From Cavia porcellus (taxonomy: Eukaryota; Chordata; Mammalia; Rodentia; Caviidae), in NCBI RefSeq assembly GCF_034190915.1, contig NW_026947486.1, positions 82,254,044 to 82,318,043 on the forward strand: a stretch of DNA of 64,000 nt, written 5' to 3'. The notes beneath the pieces were generated by a model. The model did no database searches, was not told where the DNA came from, and saw only the letters and a program-made list of their open reading frames with translations. This document shows, piece after piece, positions 1 to 9,303 of this stretch (its first letter is position 1; each line of letters starts with the position of its first letter). The translations under genes were made by a program, and so were the position numbers.

Positions 1-239
1 TTACCTTGCTCACTCCAACAATAAGTTGCAGGTCTGGGATTTGCAATTGGATTTGCAATTCCATCTGCCCGACTCCAAACACCTGCTTCTAACTGCTGCC
101 AAACTCCAAGCACACAGTATAATGTGTCCTCCCTGAACCTATTCTATGTCTTTTTTTTGCAGGATGGGAGTTTGGTCTTCCATACTGTGAAAAACAGAAA
201 AGAAAAGTAAAGACTTTTATTAAGAAGTAAAAGATTCTA

Positions 240-338
240 GGGCTGGGGATTTAGCTCAGCGGCATAAGTGCCTGCCTTGCAAGCGTGCAGTCTTGAGTTT
301 GATCCCTGGTACCGATAAAAAAAAAAAAAAAGAGTGGC
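240..338 (+). repeat. ID-type tRNA-derived SINE
   Basis: Starts with the ID head GGGCTGGGGATTTAGCTCAG, which contains a Pol III A box, and has a degraded B box (GTTTGATCC) before GGTACCGATA and a poly(A) tail. A 9-bp TSD, aagattcta, flanks it at 231-239 and 339-347. This indicates L1-mediated insertion. Confidence 0.88.
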
Positions 339-347
339 AAGATTCTA

Positions 348-671
348 TTTTGATTTCCTTGCTAGTTTGGTGACCTGACATCCTGGAAAGCTTCCCCACT
401 TTCCCTTCACTGCAGCCTCATGGTCCACTTCGCCAAACATGCCAAAAAAAATCCTTTAGGACTTTACACTTGTTCTGCTGGCCTGGAATGTTCTTCTCAA
501 GATATCCATGTAACTAGTTTGCTCAGTTCATTCAGGGCTTAATTCTAAAACCATCCTTCTACTGATGTTTTTCATCCCTCGTTCCCCATTTCATGTCTCC
601 CTACTCTACTTGCCCTCTTTCTTTTCTTTCTTTCTTTCTGTCTCTTAGTACTGTTCATTCTGCAACATGAC
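348..671. other. No recognised feature; short TTTC repeat
   Basis: I see no gene or recognised repeat here apart from a short pyrimidine microsatellite (TTTC units) near 617-638. Confidence 0.5.
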
Positions 672-855
672 TACTTTTTTGTGGTACTGAGGATTGACTC
701 AGCACTTCCACACTGAGCTATGTTCACAGTGCTTTTTATTTTTTAATTTTGAGACAAAGTTTTGATAAGTTGTTGAACCTAGCCTCGAGTTTGTGATTCT
801 ACTGCTTCAGTCTCCTGAGTAGCTGGGATTACATGCGTGCATTATTGTGTCTGTC
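672..855 (-). repeat. Composite B1+ID (B1-dID-like) SINE, old
   Basis: Read on the minus strand, a 7SL-derived part (about 855-735, with the complement of GTAGCTGGGATTACA) is followed by a tRNA/ID-like part (about 733-675, complement of ggtactgaggattgactcag). B1-ID fusions of this order are known from several non-murine rodent families. It is heavily diverged. Confidence 0.6.
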
Positions 856-957
856 TCTATATTTTTTCAATTTTGAATCTTGTTTTTTCTCTCCCAGTAA
901 AATGCAAGTTATTAAAACAAGGATTCCCTCTTTTCCCTCTTCTGTTTATTACTGTAT

Positions 958-1285
958 GTCTTGGTTATTTTTTTATCATTAAGACACAATATGCAACACC
1001 CACAGTTTAAAGGAGGAGAGGAGAGATTTAATTTGGCTCAGGGTTGCAGTTCATGGTCAGCTGACTCCAGGGAAGAATGGCATGGCAGAGGGCATAGTGG
1101 AGGAAAACCTACTCCCTTTATAGCATCCAGATCCATGAAGGAGGGAGGGGGGGAGGGAGGGAAGGGGAGAGGAGAGGAGAAGGGAGGGGAGAAGAGAGAC
1201 CCTGATCTTATTTTTGCATTACATGTCTTAATTTTACAAAATTCCACAGTTTGAGGTTCAATCCTTTGGATCAGGAAGACTTTTC
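958..1285 (-). repeat. MaLR-type LTR fragment with polypurine expansion
   Basis: The plus-strand text resembles an antisense MaLR LTR: cacccacagtttaaaggagg, agatttaatttggctcaggg, catggtcagctgactcc. A GGGA-rich purine tract at about 1136-1200 has expanded inside it. The open frames over this stretch are low-complexity artefacts. Confidence 0.6.
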
Positions 1286-1764
1286 CTACTCCAAGATCTC
1301 TTTAAAAAATGTATCATTCTCAAGGAGAAGCAATGCCTTATCAGAAAGCACATTTTGTGGAGGAAAATGGGTGATTAGCTAAGCTCTTCAAACAAAGGAC
1401 ATGTTAAATTAATTTGGTTTCTTGAAGGTAACCACTTTTGGAGAATCAAGGGCACCAGAAGTCCAAAGAAGGGTAGATTAGATCGTTTCAATTTTATATC
1501 AATACTTTAGAGGTTTCCTACTATTTAGAAAGCCAGCCCTTTAGGGACTACTCCATTGTTTCATGACCTTCACCTGTATCCTTCCTTGCCTCTCTAACAG
1601 TTCTCTTTACTGTGTTTCTCAAGATTATAGGAAACTCTATTAAGACCATATATCACGAGGAAGTTCTACCCTGCTTCCAGCAGGCTGCATGCTGTAACAA
1701 GTCCTTCGGTATTCTGGTTTTGCTATGCACTTCAATAGATACTTGTTTGGATTAGTAATAAACC
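1286..1764. other. No recognised feature
   Basis: AT-rich sequence without a recognised repeat, exon-like frame or simple repeat. Confidence 0.4.
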
Positions 1765-1940
1765 TGCAAGATGCAATAATACTCATGAGTGCACTAAGCA
1801 CTTTCCACACCTGAGCTTATTAAATTTATGAGTCTGAGAAGTTATGTCCCAGAGAGACTAACTTCTCCAAAGTCATAACAATAGTAGCAGCACCAGGATT
1901 CAGGTCTCATCACTTTGGAGTCTGTGTTTGTAACCATGCT
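1765..1940 (-). repeat. MIR SINE
   Basis: The antisense MIR layout is visible: a gcactaagcactttccacacctgagc segment, a cagagagactaacttctccaaagtca segment and agcaccaggattcaggtc near the end. MIR is an ancient tRNA-derived SINE shared by mammals. Confidence 0.7.
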
Positions 1941-1984
1941 TGCTGGTAGCTGTAATTAGATAGCAAAATTGATTTCAATATGAG

Positions 1985-2215
1985 TACAGTGATACCTTGG
2001 TTCACCAATGATTCTGTTAGTGAACAATTTGGTTTGCAAACAGAAATATTCAGCTAAATTTTGTTTCTATTTGCAACTCCATATCAGGTAATGAACGGGA
2101 CCATGATAGCCACCTTCCCCGCATGAACAGAATGTGACCATTGTCCCGAGAATGGTGAAATGACCTAAGGTACCACAGATGACCTAAGGTACCACAGAGG
2201 TTCTGAAAAGAGGTT
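1985..2215 (+). repeat. Possible Tigger/pogo DNA transposon end
   Basis: cagtgataccttggttca and the following gaacaatttggtttgcaaac resemble the terminal region of Tigger-type elements. Nearby, a 19-bp unit is tandemly duplicated (2161-2179 and 2180-2198). Assignment is tentative. Confidence 0.4.
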
Positions 2216-2340
2216 GTAGGGTCAGTGTCATTATTTTGCTAGAGCTGGTTCTTACAAGGATATCTATTCATGAAATATTACGTTTATTACTCATTTTCTT
2301 GTTACTATTACTTTTTGTGGTGCTAGGAATCAAATGCAGG

Positions 2341-2600
2341 ATCTTTTTTAAAATTTTATTTTGAAAGTAGTAAAAGACAACAGAACAAGACAGGATAAAG
2401 CCAACTAAGATCATACAGTGAAATTGGTACAGAACTTCACAGCAAGTTACCAGGATAACAGTAATAGGTATCACAGTATATTTTGTTATCTTGTCAATAG
2501 TTATTTTCGTTATCTTTACTATAGTTGTTCTTTCAATCACGTATATCAAAATAAAATGAAATACAGAACATTATAGAACTGATCAAAACAGAATATTGAA
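2341..2600 (-). mobile_element. L1-family 3' end fragment
   Basis: On the minus strand this resembles the ~150-bp repeat units of the local L1 3' UTR (complements of acaacagaacaagacaggat and caccgtaat-like blocks) and ends in an A-rich tail at 2345-2365. It is 5'-truncated and has no coding sequence. Confidence 0.55.
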
Positions 2601-2674
2601 TTTTTTTTTTTTTTTGGTACCAGGGGTCGAACTCACGACTCCATGCTTATGCCGCTGAGCTAAATCCCCAGCCC
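2601..2674 (-). repeat. ID-type SINE lacking the anticodon hairpin
   Basis: Poly(T) at 2601-2615 is followed by the complement of the ID B box (ggtcgaactc) and of the head (gctgagctaaatccccagccc). The inverted repeat corresponding to the anticodon stem is missing, so this copy is shorter than the others. Confidence 0.85.
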
Positions 2675-3637
2675 TCTCTCACTCTGTTCTTCTTCCTCAC
2701 ATCCTTTCTCTCTTTTTTTTCTCCTCAGCTGGAAGGGCTATTAGAGGTCAACTTGTTCATCCTGCACATTTTCTAAGCAAGGAAATGGAAACTGGATACA
2801 ATCAAAATGCTTCCCCAAAGGCTACAGTTAGTGGCAGATTTAACAGCCAACTTTAGCTCTGGTGGTGGACACCATTCTAACAAAATCAATGGCAATCTAA
2901 CTTATTTCAATCTTGTTTATCCAGTATCTGTTTGTTATAACCAGGTTAGTCCTGTCACTGACTTGGGTGTATGGTTTTTGTATTTCCATGTCAGTGGCAT
3001 CATTTTCACTGGGAAGAAATCTTCCTTTTTCAACCTGTTTTAATCTTTTCTCAAGCCCTGCCTCAGTCCTCACTTCCCTGCGGACTTCTTTGCTAACTGT
3101 TAACTCATACAGTGGTCTGCATACCTAATTTACCCCATAACCACGCATTAGCATGTGGAGTCAGCTCTCAACTGACTCCACAGGTTCTGTATCTGTGGAT
3201 TCAACAACACATAGGTTGAAAATACTGGACAAATGATTATATCTGTACTGAATACATCCAGACTCTTTATTGTTATTACCACACAGATAATGCAATATAA
3301 CTATTTACAAAGTATTTGCATTTTTATTAAGTATTATAAGTCATTTTGAGATGATTTAAAGTTTGCAGGAGATGTGCATAGGATAAATGAAAACACTATG
3401 CCAAATTATGTAAGAAACCTGAGTATCATAGATTCAATATCTTTGGCAGTTCCTGGAACCAATCTCTCACAGATACCAGGTATGAATATGATTTTAGTTA
3501 GATGTTCTCAGATAAATATCCTTTCTTCCTCAGACTTCTCCTCATCCCTAGATCATCAAGAACAGGAACTATATCCCTTATATGTGTTTGGTTTCCTTTT
3601 GATTTTAGAAAAGCACTAGACACATGGTTGACATCTA
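2675..3637. other. No recognised gene
   Basis: Short frames are present but show no exon structure or recognisable product. I identify no repeat with confidence. Confidence 0.4.
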
Positions 3638-3650
3638 AAGAATAATTCTT

Positions 3651-3839
3651 TTTTTTTTTTTTTTGTCGTACCAACGATTGAACTCATGACCTCACATTTG
3701 TCAAGCAGGCACTTATTGTTAGGATTATTTCCAAAAGATATGAAGTATAAAACAAAAGACGCCTTTATTCTGAGAACATGGAGAGAGATAACCTACACCC
3801 CCTGGCCACTGGAGTCTGGTGGTCTGTCCTGCGGACACA

Positions 3840-3870
<31 letters not shown>

Positions 3871-4133
3871 GGGGGTGGTGGTAATATAAGTAGCCTAAGT
3901 TTAGGGTAGTGCCCTAGGGCCATTAGAGATGCACAGGTATTTCATTGGCACACATTTGGCGCCAGGGGCAGATTCCTAAGGGTGGGGGGGAGATAGAGTT
4001 ACAGGTAAATCTCTGGGGGGGGGGGAGGAGGAAATAGGAGTTCCCTGGTTCTGGCTGAGGCTTTTTCTGGCTACAGTGTCCGGTCTGGGCCAAAACCCTT
4101 TCACTTATGCCAGTGAGCTAAATCCCTGTTCCC
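3651..4133 (-). repeat. ID-type SINE split by a solo LTR
   Basis: The 3' part of an antisense ID lies at 3651-3716 and its 5' part at 4109-4133. They are separated by the LTR at 3717-4103. The SINE is bounded by a perfect 13-bp TSD, aagaataattctt, at 3638-3650 and 4134-4146. The two halves join cleanly once the LTR and one copy of its cttat repeat are ignored. Confidence 0.9.
3717..4103 (-). mobile_element. Solo LTR, 387 bp, inside an ID SINE
   Basis: The segment begins TG and ends CA and is flanked by a 5-bp direct repeat, cttat (3712-3716 and 4104-4108). On the minus strand there is an AATAAA about 50 bp before the 3' end, the normal place for an LTR poly(A) signal. A (TG)n run and a G-rich tract sit inside. 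No internal retroviral sequence is present, so it is a solo LTR, presumably left by LTR-LTR recombination. Family not assigned; a 5-bp TSD would suit ERVL/MaLR or some other classes. Confidence 0.72.
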
Positions 4134-4146
4134 AAGAATAATTCTT

Positions 4147-4571
4147 CAATGAATGATTGATATAAACAAAAAATGAAATGGTAAACTTTGCCACCTTGTG
4201 GTTATTGATCTTCAATACTGACATTTTTATTGTAATCCCAAATACTGAGTATAGTCATCTAAGTATTGTAATCCCTTTTCAGTCTTCCTCACAATCCAAA
4301 AAGCTGTATTTATAATTCCATTGAGATAGTTTTGGAATCTCAGCAAGTTAATTCCAATCTACCACCTCCAATGCAACCCATAGCAAGAGTAAAAACACCA
4401 AGACATTTTCCAAGTTAAGGGCAGCCAAGGGGTCCTAAATCCAATCCCCATGAAGATGTGTGGACAAAGGTCTAGATCCTAGGCCTCTCCCAGAATTTAC
4501 TGTCTTGTGAAGAAGGGGGTTATTCTGAGCATGAGTGACAGTGAGGATGGAGGGGGAACTATGTGAGTAAT
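4147..4571. other. No recognised feature
   Basis: Nothing recognised between the ID flank and the next SINE. Confidence 0.4.
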
Positions 4572-4582
4572 AAACTGGCTAG

Positions 4583-4754
4583 GAGCTGGGCGTGGTGGCT
4601 CACCCCTGTAATTGCAGCACTCTGGAGGCTGAGGTGGGAGGATCTTTGCGAGTTCCAGACCAGCCTGGGCTACAAAGTGAGCTCAAGTCAGCCTGAACTG
4701 CATAGCGAGACCCTCTCTCAACAAAGACAAAAAACAAAACAAAACAAAACAAAA
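4583..4754 (+). repeat. B1-type 7SL-derived SINE
   Basis: gctgggcgtggtggctcacccctgtaat head, cagcctgggctacaaagtgagctcaa middle, agaccctctctcaa end and an A-rich tail. TSD aaactggctag at 4572-4582 and 4755-4765. Confidence 0.92.
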
Positions 4755-4999
4755 AAACTGGCTAGTCAGGTAGTGAGAAAAAAAGTCTCTGCAAAATGCA
4801 GAGATAAGGATATGCAGGAGGATCAATTTGCATAATTGAATTAAATTAGCAGTTCAATTGTTTTTGGAGGCTGTGGATTCAGTTTCTGATATGTAAACAT
4901 TTGTGCCCTGGGGAGTCATGGCCTCTTTACCTTGAGGCTCCATACCCAGTTGACATTCTTGAAGCTGACTGGCTCTAACATTATTCCTCTGTGCGTATA

Positions 5000-5091
5000 T
5001 ATTTTCTTTCTTTCTTTCTTTGTTCTGGAGATGGAACTCACGACCTTGAGCTTGCCAGTCAGGCACTATGCCACTAACTTAAATCCCTGGC
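5000..5091 (-). repeat. ID-type SINE, diverged
   Basis: A TTTC-rich tail, then the complement of a B box (gatggaactcacgacctt) and of the head (ccactaacttaaatccctggc). Flanks tgcgtatatatttt and tgcttatgtatttt look like an eroded TSD. Confidence 0.75.
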
Positions 5092-6039
5092 TGTGCTTAT
5101 GTATTTTAGAAAAAGCACTATTGGAGGAAACAGGAGATGGTCTGATGGCTTTAGAGATTACATACCAGTACCTCAGCTAGCCTTATTTGCAATGCTTAGA
5201 GCCAATTGAAGAGAGAAGGAAATACCACAGTCAGCTCTGTACATATCAGTATAAGGAAATAAGTTTTGATACAATCAAAGTTGCAGCAGTTGTTCTGCAT
5301 TCAAGGGGGTCACTCCAGTTGTCTCCCACAATTTTTATTGCATTTTTTGATGCTAACATTTAAAAAAATTTTTTAAAGTTGCACATGGTAAGAAGTTAAG
5401 GTGATGATATCAAAGTGGGTGAGATTTCTTTTTCTTTTGTTCAGTGTATCAAAAACATGGGACATGAACTATCTAAGAGAGAACAGAAATGACAGAAAAA
5501 TCAAAAGCTGAAGTAATGTGTGTACTGAAAGCTGACATCGACTTGGGGAATATTGATTGGATTTCCTCAGGTGAAATCTCTGCTTTGAACACATTAAATA
5601 AAAGAAAATCTCCCAACCTGTTCAACATGAATGTGATCAGAACCTTGACCAGATGATTAATCTACTTATTTAAGAGAATATACTAGTAGACCTTTTATAA
5701 CTATCATCTGGTGAATAGAATTGCTGCCTTTGAGTTAATGGTCTCAAGATTCAATCTTAGTTTTGTTGAGTAACTTGTACAAATCATACAACTTCAGTCT
5801 ATGGCCATACCACCCTGAATACTCCTGACCTTGTTAGATCATACAGCTCCGTTTGTCTCAGTTTTCCTATCAATTTACTGCTGATGCTATTATCAGACTC
5901 CATGAGACTACAGGCATGAGATTCTAAGAAAATAATTTTAAAAAGTGATATACATGTACAGTAATTTAAAACAAGAAAAATAAGTGTTTATATTTTCTAA
6001 TTATTGTGCACCTAAGCATTAATAAAGTGGCTTCAGGCC
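5092..6039. other. No recognised feature
   Basis: AT-rich, no convincing frame or repeat. Confidence 0.4.
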
Positions 6040-6270
6040 CATCATCTATTTTCAGTCTCACAGCACATAGGCATGGAGGCATTATCACCCTCCATTTACA
6101 GATGAAACTCAGGGATTCATATTCACAGTCACTTTACATAATGGGATCAGATACATTGCCAGGAATATTGCTTTCTCATGTTCAAGAAGTTAAATTCATT
6201 GTCTAAGATCACATGGTTGGTAAGTCACTGGGTTTGTACTCCAGCTCAGATCACCTGACAAGGGAACCTG
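6040..6270 (-). repeat. MIR SINE
   Basis: The antisense MIR pattern is present: attatcaccctccatttacagatgaaactcag, later taagatcacatggttggtaag and ttgtactccagctcagatc, in the expected order. Confidence 0.7.
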
Positions 6271-6515
6271 TGCTCCAACACTAATTTCCTTTTGTAAAAT
6301 CTAGAGAAATAGCTTTATTTGGACTGAGAGTTGGAGGCTGCAAAGGACTTGATAGAGTATATTGATCTGAGGAATAGAGATTACTTTCTAACAGGGCAGT
6401 CAGAGCTCATCAACCAAATGGACTCTACATCTCAGCAGCCTTACAGTTAATACAATCAATGAAAGGCCTGCAGGGAAATATATTTGCCTCTAAATTGACC
6501 CACTGTGCTACTTAT

Positions 6516-7189
6516 TGTTGCAGGGAGCTGAGTTAATTAGAAATATTACAGGCAGTGAGACAGGGCCAGGTCCTCAATGGAGCCAGTGCAGAAGCCCAGA
6601 TACCTTGCAACTATGGGGGAGACAGACACCTCCTGCTGTGGGCCAGGCCTCAAAACAGAGGATCAAACAAATGCATCCACATCCTAAGGACTGATATTCT
6701 AAATAGTTCCCTCTCACCCCAAGGAAGTCTAGAGTCACCATTCCAACCCCCTAGGGAAAAGTCACTGCTCTCTAAGAATGCCCACTTTCTACTTGATTAG
6801 CTTCCCCACTTGTCCCCAATTTAATCCATTTCACCTGATTGATTAATAATTGATATTAATAATTAATATCAATCAATTGATTAATAATCAATATGATTAA
6901 GATTATTAATCTTATTGGCTAGCTATAGTTCTGTCCCACCTTATGCCCATCTGCCTCATGAGTTCCCAGTTTTCCCCACCTTGAACCTGTCTCACCCCAT
7001 GATTTTGGAAAAGACAGAGTCCTTGGCAACGTGCTCAGGACCTTTTCTGTCTCTCTTAGACAGAAGCTTTCTTTCTCTCAATAAATATATTCTGCTCTTA
7101 ACCTCCATTGTCCCTAAAATTCATTCTTTGATTTTAGAGAACATGAACATGTGGACATAGTAGGTTGGGAGTTTCATTCCCCTATATCA
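6516..7189 (+). mobile_element. Solo LTR A (class I-like), TATA region deleted
   Basis: TG...CA termini; strongly similar over its length to the LTR at 46078-46695, so both belong to one family. AATAAA at 7080-7085 sets the orientation. Compared with its sibling it lacks the block containing TATAAAAA, and it has an extra AT-rich inverted-repeat stretch at about 6838-6913. The flanking 4 bp (ttat/ctat) match only 3 of 4. No internal region is present. Confidence 0.75.
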
Positions 7190-7344
7190 CTATTACAAAA
7201 ACAGTACAGATTGTTCTTCATAATGAAATTTCCACATCCCTAATCATGAGTATTACAAAAAGAAATGAAAAATGCGCACATTTCACATATCTTAAACTTA
7301 TCTTCAGCATTCAGACCAGACATCTCACCATCTTCAAAATATAA

Positions 7345-7394
7345 CTGCCAACACCCTGGGATTATAAGGCAGGAGAATTGAAAATTTGAGCTCA
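7345..7394 (+). repeat. Old 7SL SINE fragment, L1 target
   Basis: caccctgggattataaggcaggagaattg reads like the middle of a B1/Alu-type SINE, and its continuation (gtctgggcaactta) lies beyond the L1 at 14354. The L1 therefore landed inside an old SINE. Confidence 0.55.
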
Positions 7395-7655
7395 CTCTGG
7401 ATTTCTGCGCCCAGACTGCTGGAGTTCCCTCAGGCTTCCAGGTGCAGTGAAGGAGAGAGGTGGGTTTAAGGCTTCCACATCAGCCTCCCCATTCCCGGCT
7501 TCATTTGGAGACCTGCTGAGCTCCCAATAGGTGGGCTGGCCCACACTACCAGCCTAGCCCAGCCTGTTTAGCTGCCGCGCCTGGCCACAGGTCTGCAGAG
7601 GAGGAGCTGGGCAGATCTGGGGTGCCCTCACTGGCCTCTCTGCGTGTCTGGAGGA
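7395..7655 (+). repeat. L1 5' UTR monomer 1 (261 bp)
   Basis: Begins ctctggatttctgcgccc immediately after the TSD. It differs from the second copy at a single base, A at 7526 against G at 7787. Confidence 0.95.
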
Positions 7656-7916
7656 CTCTGGATTTCTGCGCCCAGACTGCTGGAGTTCCCTCAGGCTTCC
7701 AGGTGCAGTGAAGGAGAGAGGTGGGTTTAAGGCTTCCACATCAGCCTCCCCATTCCCGGCTTCATTTGGAGACCTGCTGAGCTCCCGATAGGTGGGCTGG
7801 CCCACACTACCAGCCTAGCCCAGCCTGTTTAGCTGCCGCGCCTGGCCACAGGTCTGCAGAGGAGGAGCTGGGCAGATCTGGGGTGCCCTCACTGGCCTCT
7901 CTGCGTGTCTGGAGGA
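7656..7916 (+). repeat. L1 5' UTR monomer 2 (261 bp)
   Basis: Exact tandem neighbour of monomer 1. Only the start of the unit (ctgtggat) recurs after 7916, where the sequence becomes non-repetitive. Confidence 0.95.
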
Positions 7917-8163
7917 CTGTGGATATCTCTGCAACCAGGGAGGGTCCACAGGTTCCTGAAGCACTGCGGCCTGTGGTGAGTACCCTAACCCGGCTGCGAT
8001 TGAAGAACTGTGGAGCTTCCAAGGGGCAGGTGGGTGCACAGTGTCCCTGAGGCCCAGCTTGTCTGGAACTGCAGAGTTCTGAGCAGGCAGAGGAGGGCCA
8101 CTGGTTCTGTAGGCCTAATGGCTTGGAGTAGCGCGGCGCCAGAGTCCCAGTAGCTCCAAACAT
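7807..8163 (-). other. Antisense open frame in L1 5' UTR (118 codons)
   Basis: An ATG-started antisense frame of 118 codons runs from the unique 5' UTR into monomer 2. It is proline- and serine-rich with no recognised domain. Position and strand recall the antisense ORF0 of primate L1s, but I see no sequence link. It may well be a GC-rich chance frame. Confidence 0.25.
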
Positions 8164-8231
8164 AGAAGGGGATTTTCAACAGATCCTGAGGAAGCTTTCA
8201 AGTAACACTTGAAACACAGAAATATAGGAAA

Positions 8232-9284
8232 ATGACAAAACGAAAGACCAAATTACAACCTCAAACCTCCAGCCCATCTCAAGAAACCCTAGGAGCGATG
8301 TATATAGAAGAAAATATATCCCATCCACCTCATATATCGGACACAATAGCCACTGAAATTGACAAGCAACTCCAGGAAGCTTTAAAGAAATTCAAACTCG
8401 AAATAATCTCCCAGATAAAAGAAGAAATGATAAAAGAAATGAAAGAGATTCTAAATATATCTAAAGAAAGCACAGATAAAAAATTGGAGGAACTAAACAA
8501 AAAGATAGAATCCCTAGACGAGCAATATAAGAAACAAACAGAATACATAATGCAGATGCACAGAGATATACAGGAAATAAAAAACTCCACTGAAAGTTGT
8601 AAAAACCGCCTTAATGAAAGTGAAGATAGAATTTCAGACCTTGAAGACAGGATTGCAGCTAGTGAACAGGAAAGGAAAGATCTTTTGAAAATAACAAGGA
8701 ACCAGGAAACAACAATTCAACAACTGCAAGACGATGCAAAGAAGAATAACATAAGAATGATAGGGATTAATGAAAGAGAGGGAGACAACATGAAGGATGT
8801 CAGGAGGATATTTAGAGAAGTAATAGCTGAAAATTTCCCAAGCATGAGATCAGAAACTGACATCAGGATCAGTGAAGCATATAGAACTCCAAATAGTCAT
8901 AACCAAAATAAAACTACACCCAGACATATAATAGTCACCATCCCAGAAATCCAACACAAGAATAGATTATTAAAAGCTGTCAGAGAGAAAAGACAAATCA
9001 CTTATAAAGGAAAACCTATCAGAATCACAGCAGACTTCTCAGCACAAACGATAAAGTCAAGAAGAGCATGGAGTGAAGTATTCCAGATCCTAAAGCAAAA
9101 TGATTTCCAACCAAGACTGATATATCCTGCAAAACTATCATTCAAAATAGATGGTGCAATACGATACTTCCATGACAAAGAACAGCTGAAGAACTTCATG
9201 AACACCAAACCAACCCTGCAAAAAATATTGAAAGACAGTTTAGATACACAAAGGAAAAAACCACTAAGCAAAGCAAATAATTAA
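8232..9284 (+). CDS. ORF1: L1 ORF1 protein (RNA-binding chaperone)
   Basis: 350 aa, intact. ORF1p binds L1 RNA as a trimer, acts as a nucleic-acid chaperone and packages the cytoplasmic ribonucleoprotein. In order: a basic, Ser/Pro-rich N-terminus (1-30); a long heptad-rich Lys/Glu coiled coil (about 40-170, including [14 protein letters not shown] at 128-141); an RRM-like domain (about 172-250) with RNP-like strands NIRMIGIN (173-180) and RHIIVTI (231-237); and a conserved C-terminal domain with [15 protein letters not shown] (259-273) and YPAKLSF (298-304). Length is normal for mammalian ORF1p (about 340-370). The ATG is the first in frame after the 5' UTR. The stop lies 19 nt before ORF2, in a different frame. 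Confidence 0.97.
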   Translation: MTKRKTKLQPQTSSPSQETLGAMYIEENISHPPHISDTIATEIDKQLQEALKKFKLEIISQIKEEMIKEMKEILNISKESTDKKLEELNKKIESLDEQYKKQTEYIMQMHRDIQEIKNSTESCKNRLNESEDRISDLEDRIAASEQERKDLLKITRNQETTIQQLQDDAKKNNIRMIGINEREGDNMKDVRRIFREVIAENFPSMRSETDIRISEAYRTPNSHNQNKTTPRHIIVTIPEIQHKNRLLKAVREKRQITYKGKPIRITADFSAQTIKSRRAWSEVFQILKQNDFQPRLIYPAKLSFKIDGAIRYFHDKEQLKNFMNTKPTLQKILKDSLDTQRKKPLSKANN

Positions 9285-9303
9285 ACAGAACCGAAAGATA
9301 AAG

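Larger units (their letters stand above)
7395..8231 (+). promoter_or_regulatory. L1 5' UTR / monomeric promoter region
   Basis: GC-richer and more CpG-containing than its surroundings. In L1s with monomeric 5' ends (well known in mouse) each monomer carries promoter activity, so the internal Pol II promoter is inferred to lie in the two repeats at 7395-7916. The 315-bp unique part that follows has no TATA box near a plausible start and leads to the ORF1 ATG. Confidence 0.75.

Noticed and set aside
961..1254. 97-codon frame and its antisense partner
   Set aside because: It runs through a MaLR LTR fragment and a purine microsatellite and starts at TTG.
3957..3964. TGGCGCCA resembling a retroviral primer binding site
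   Set aside because: It lies inside the LTR, not after it, and is only eight bases; no internal retroviral sequence follows.
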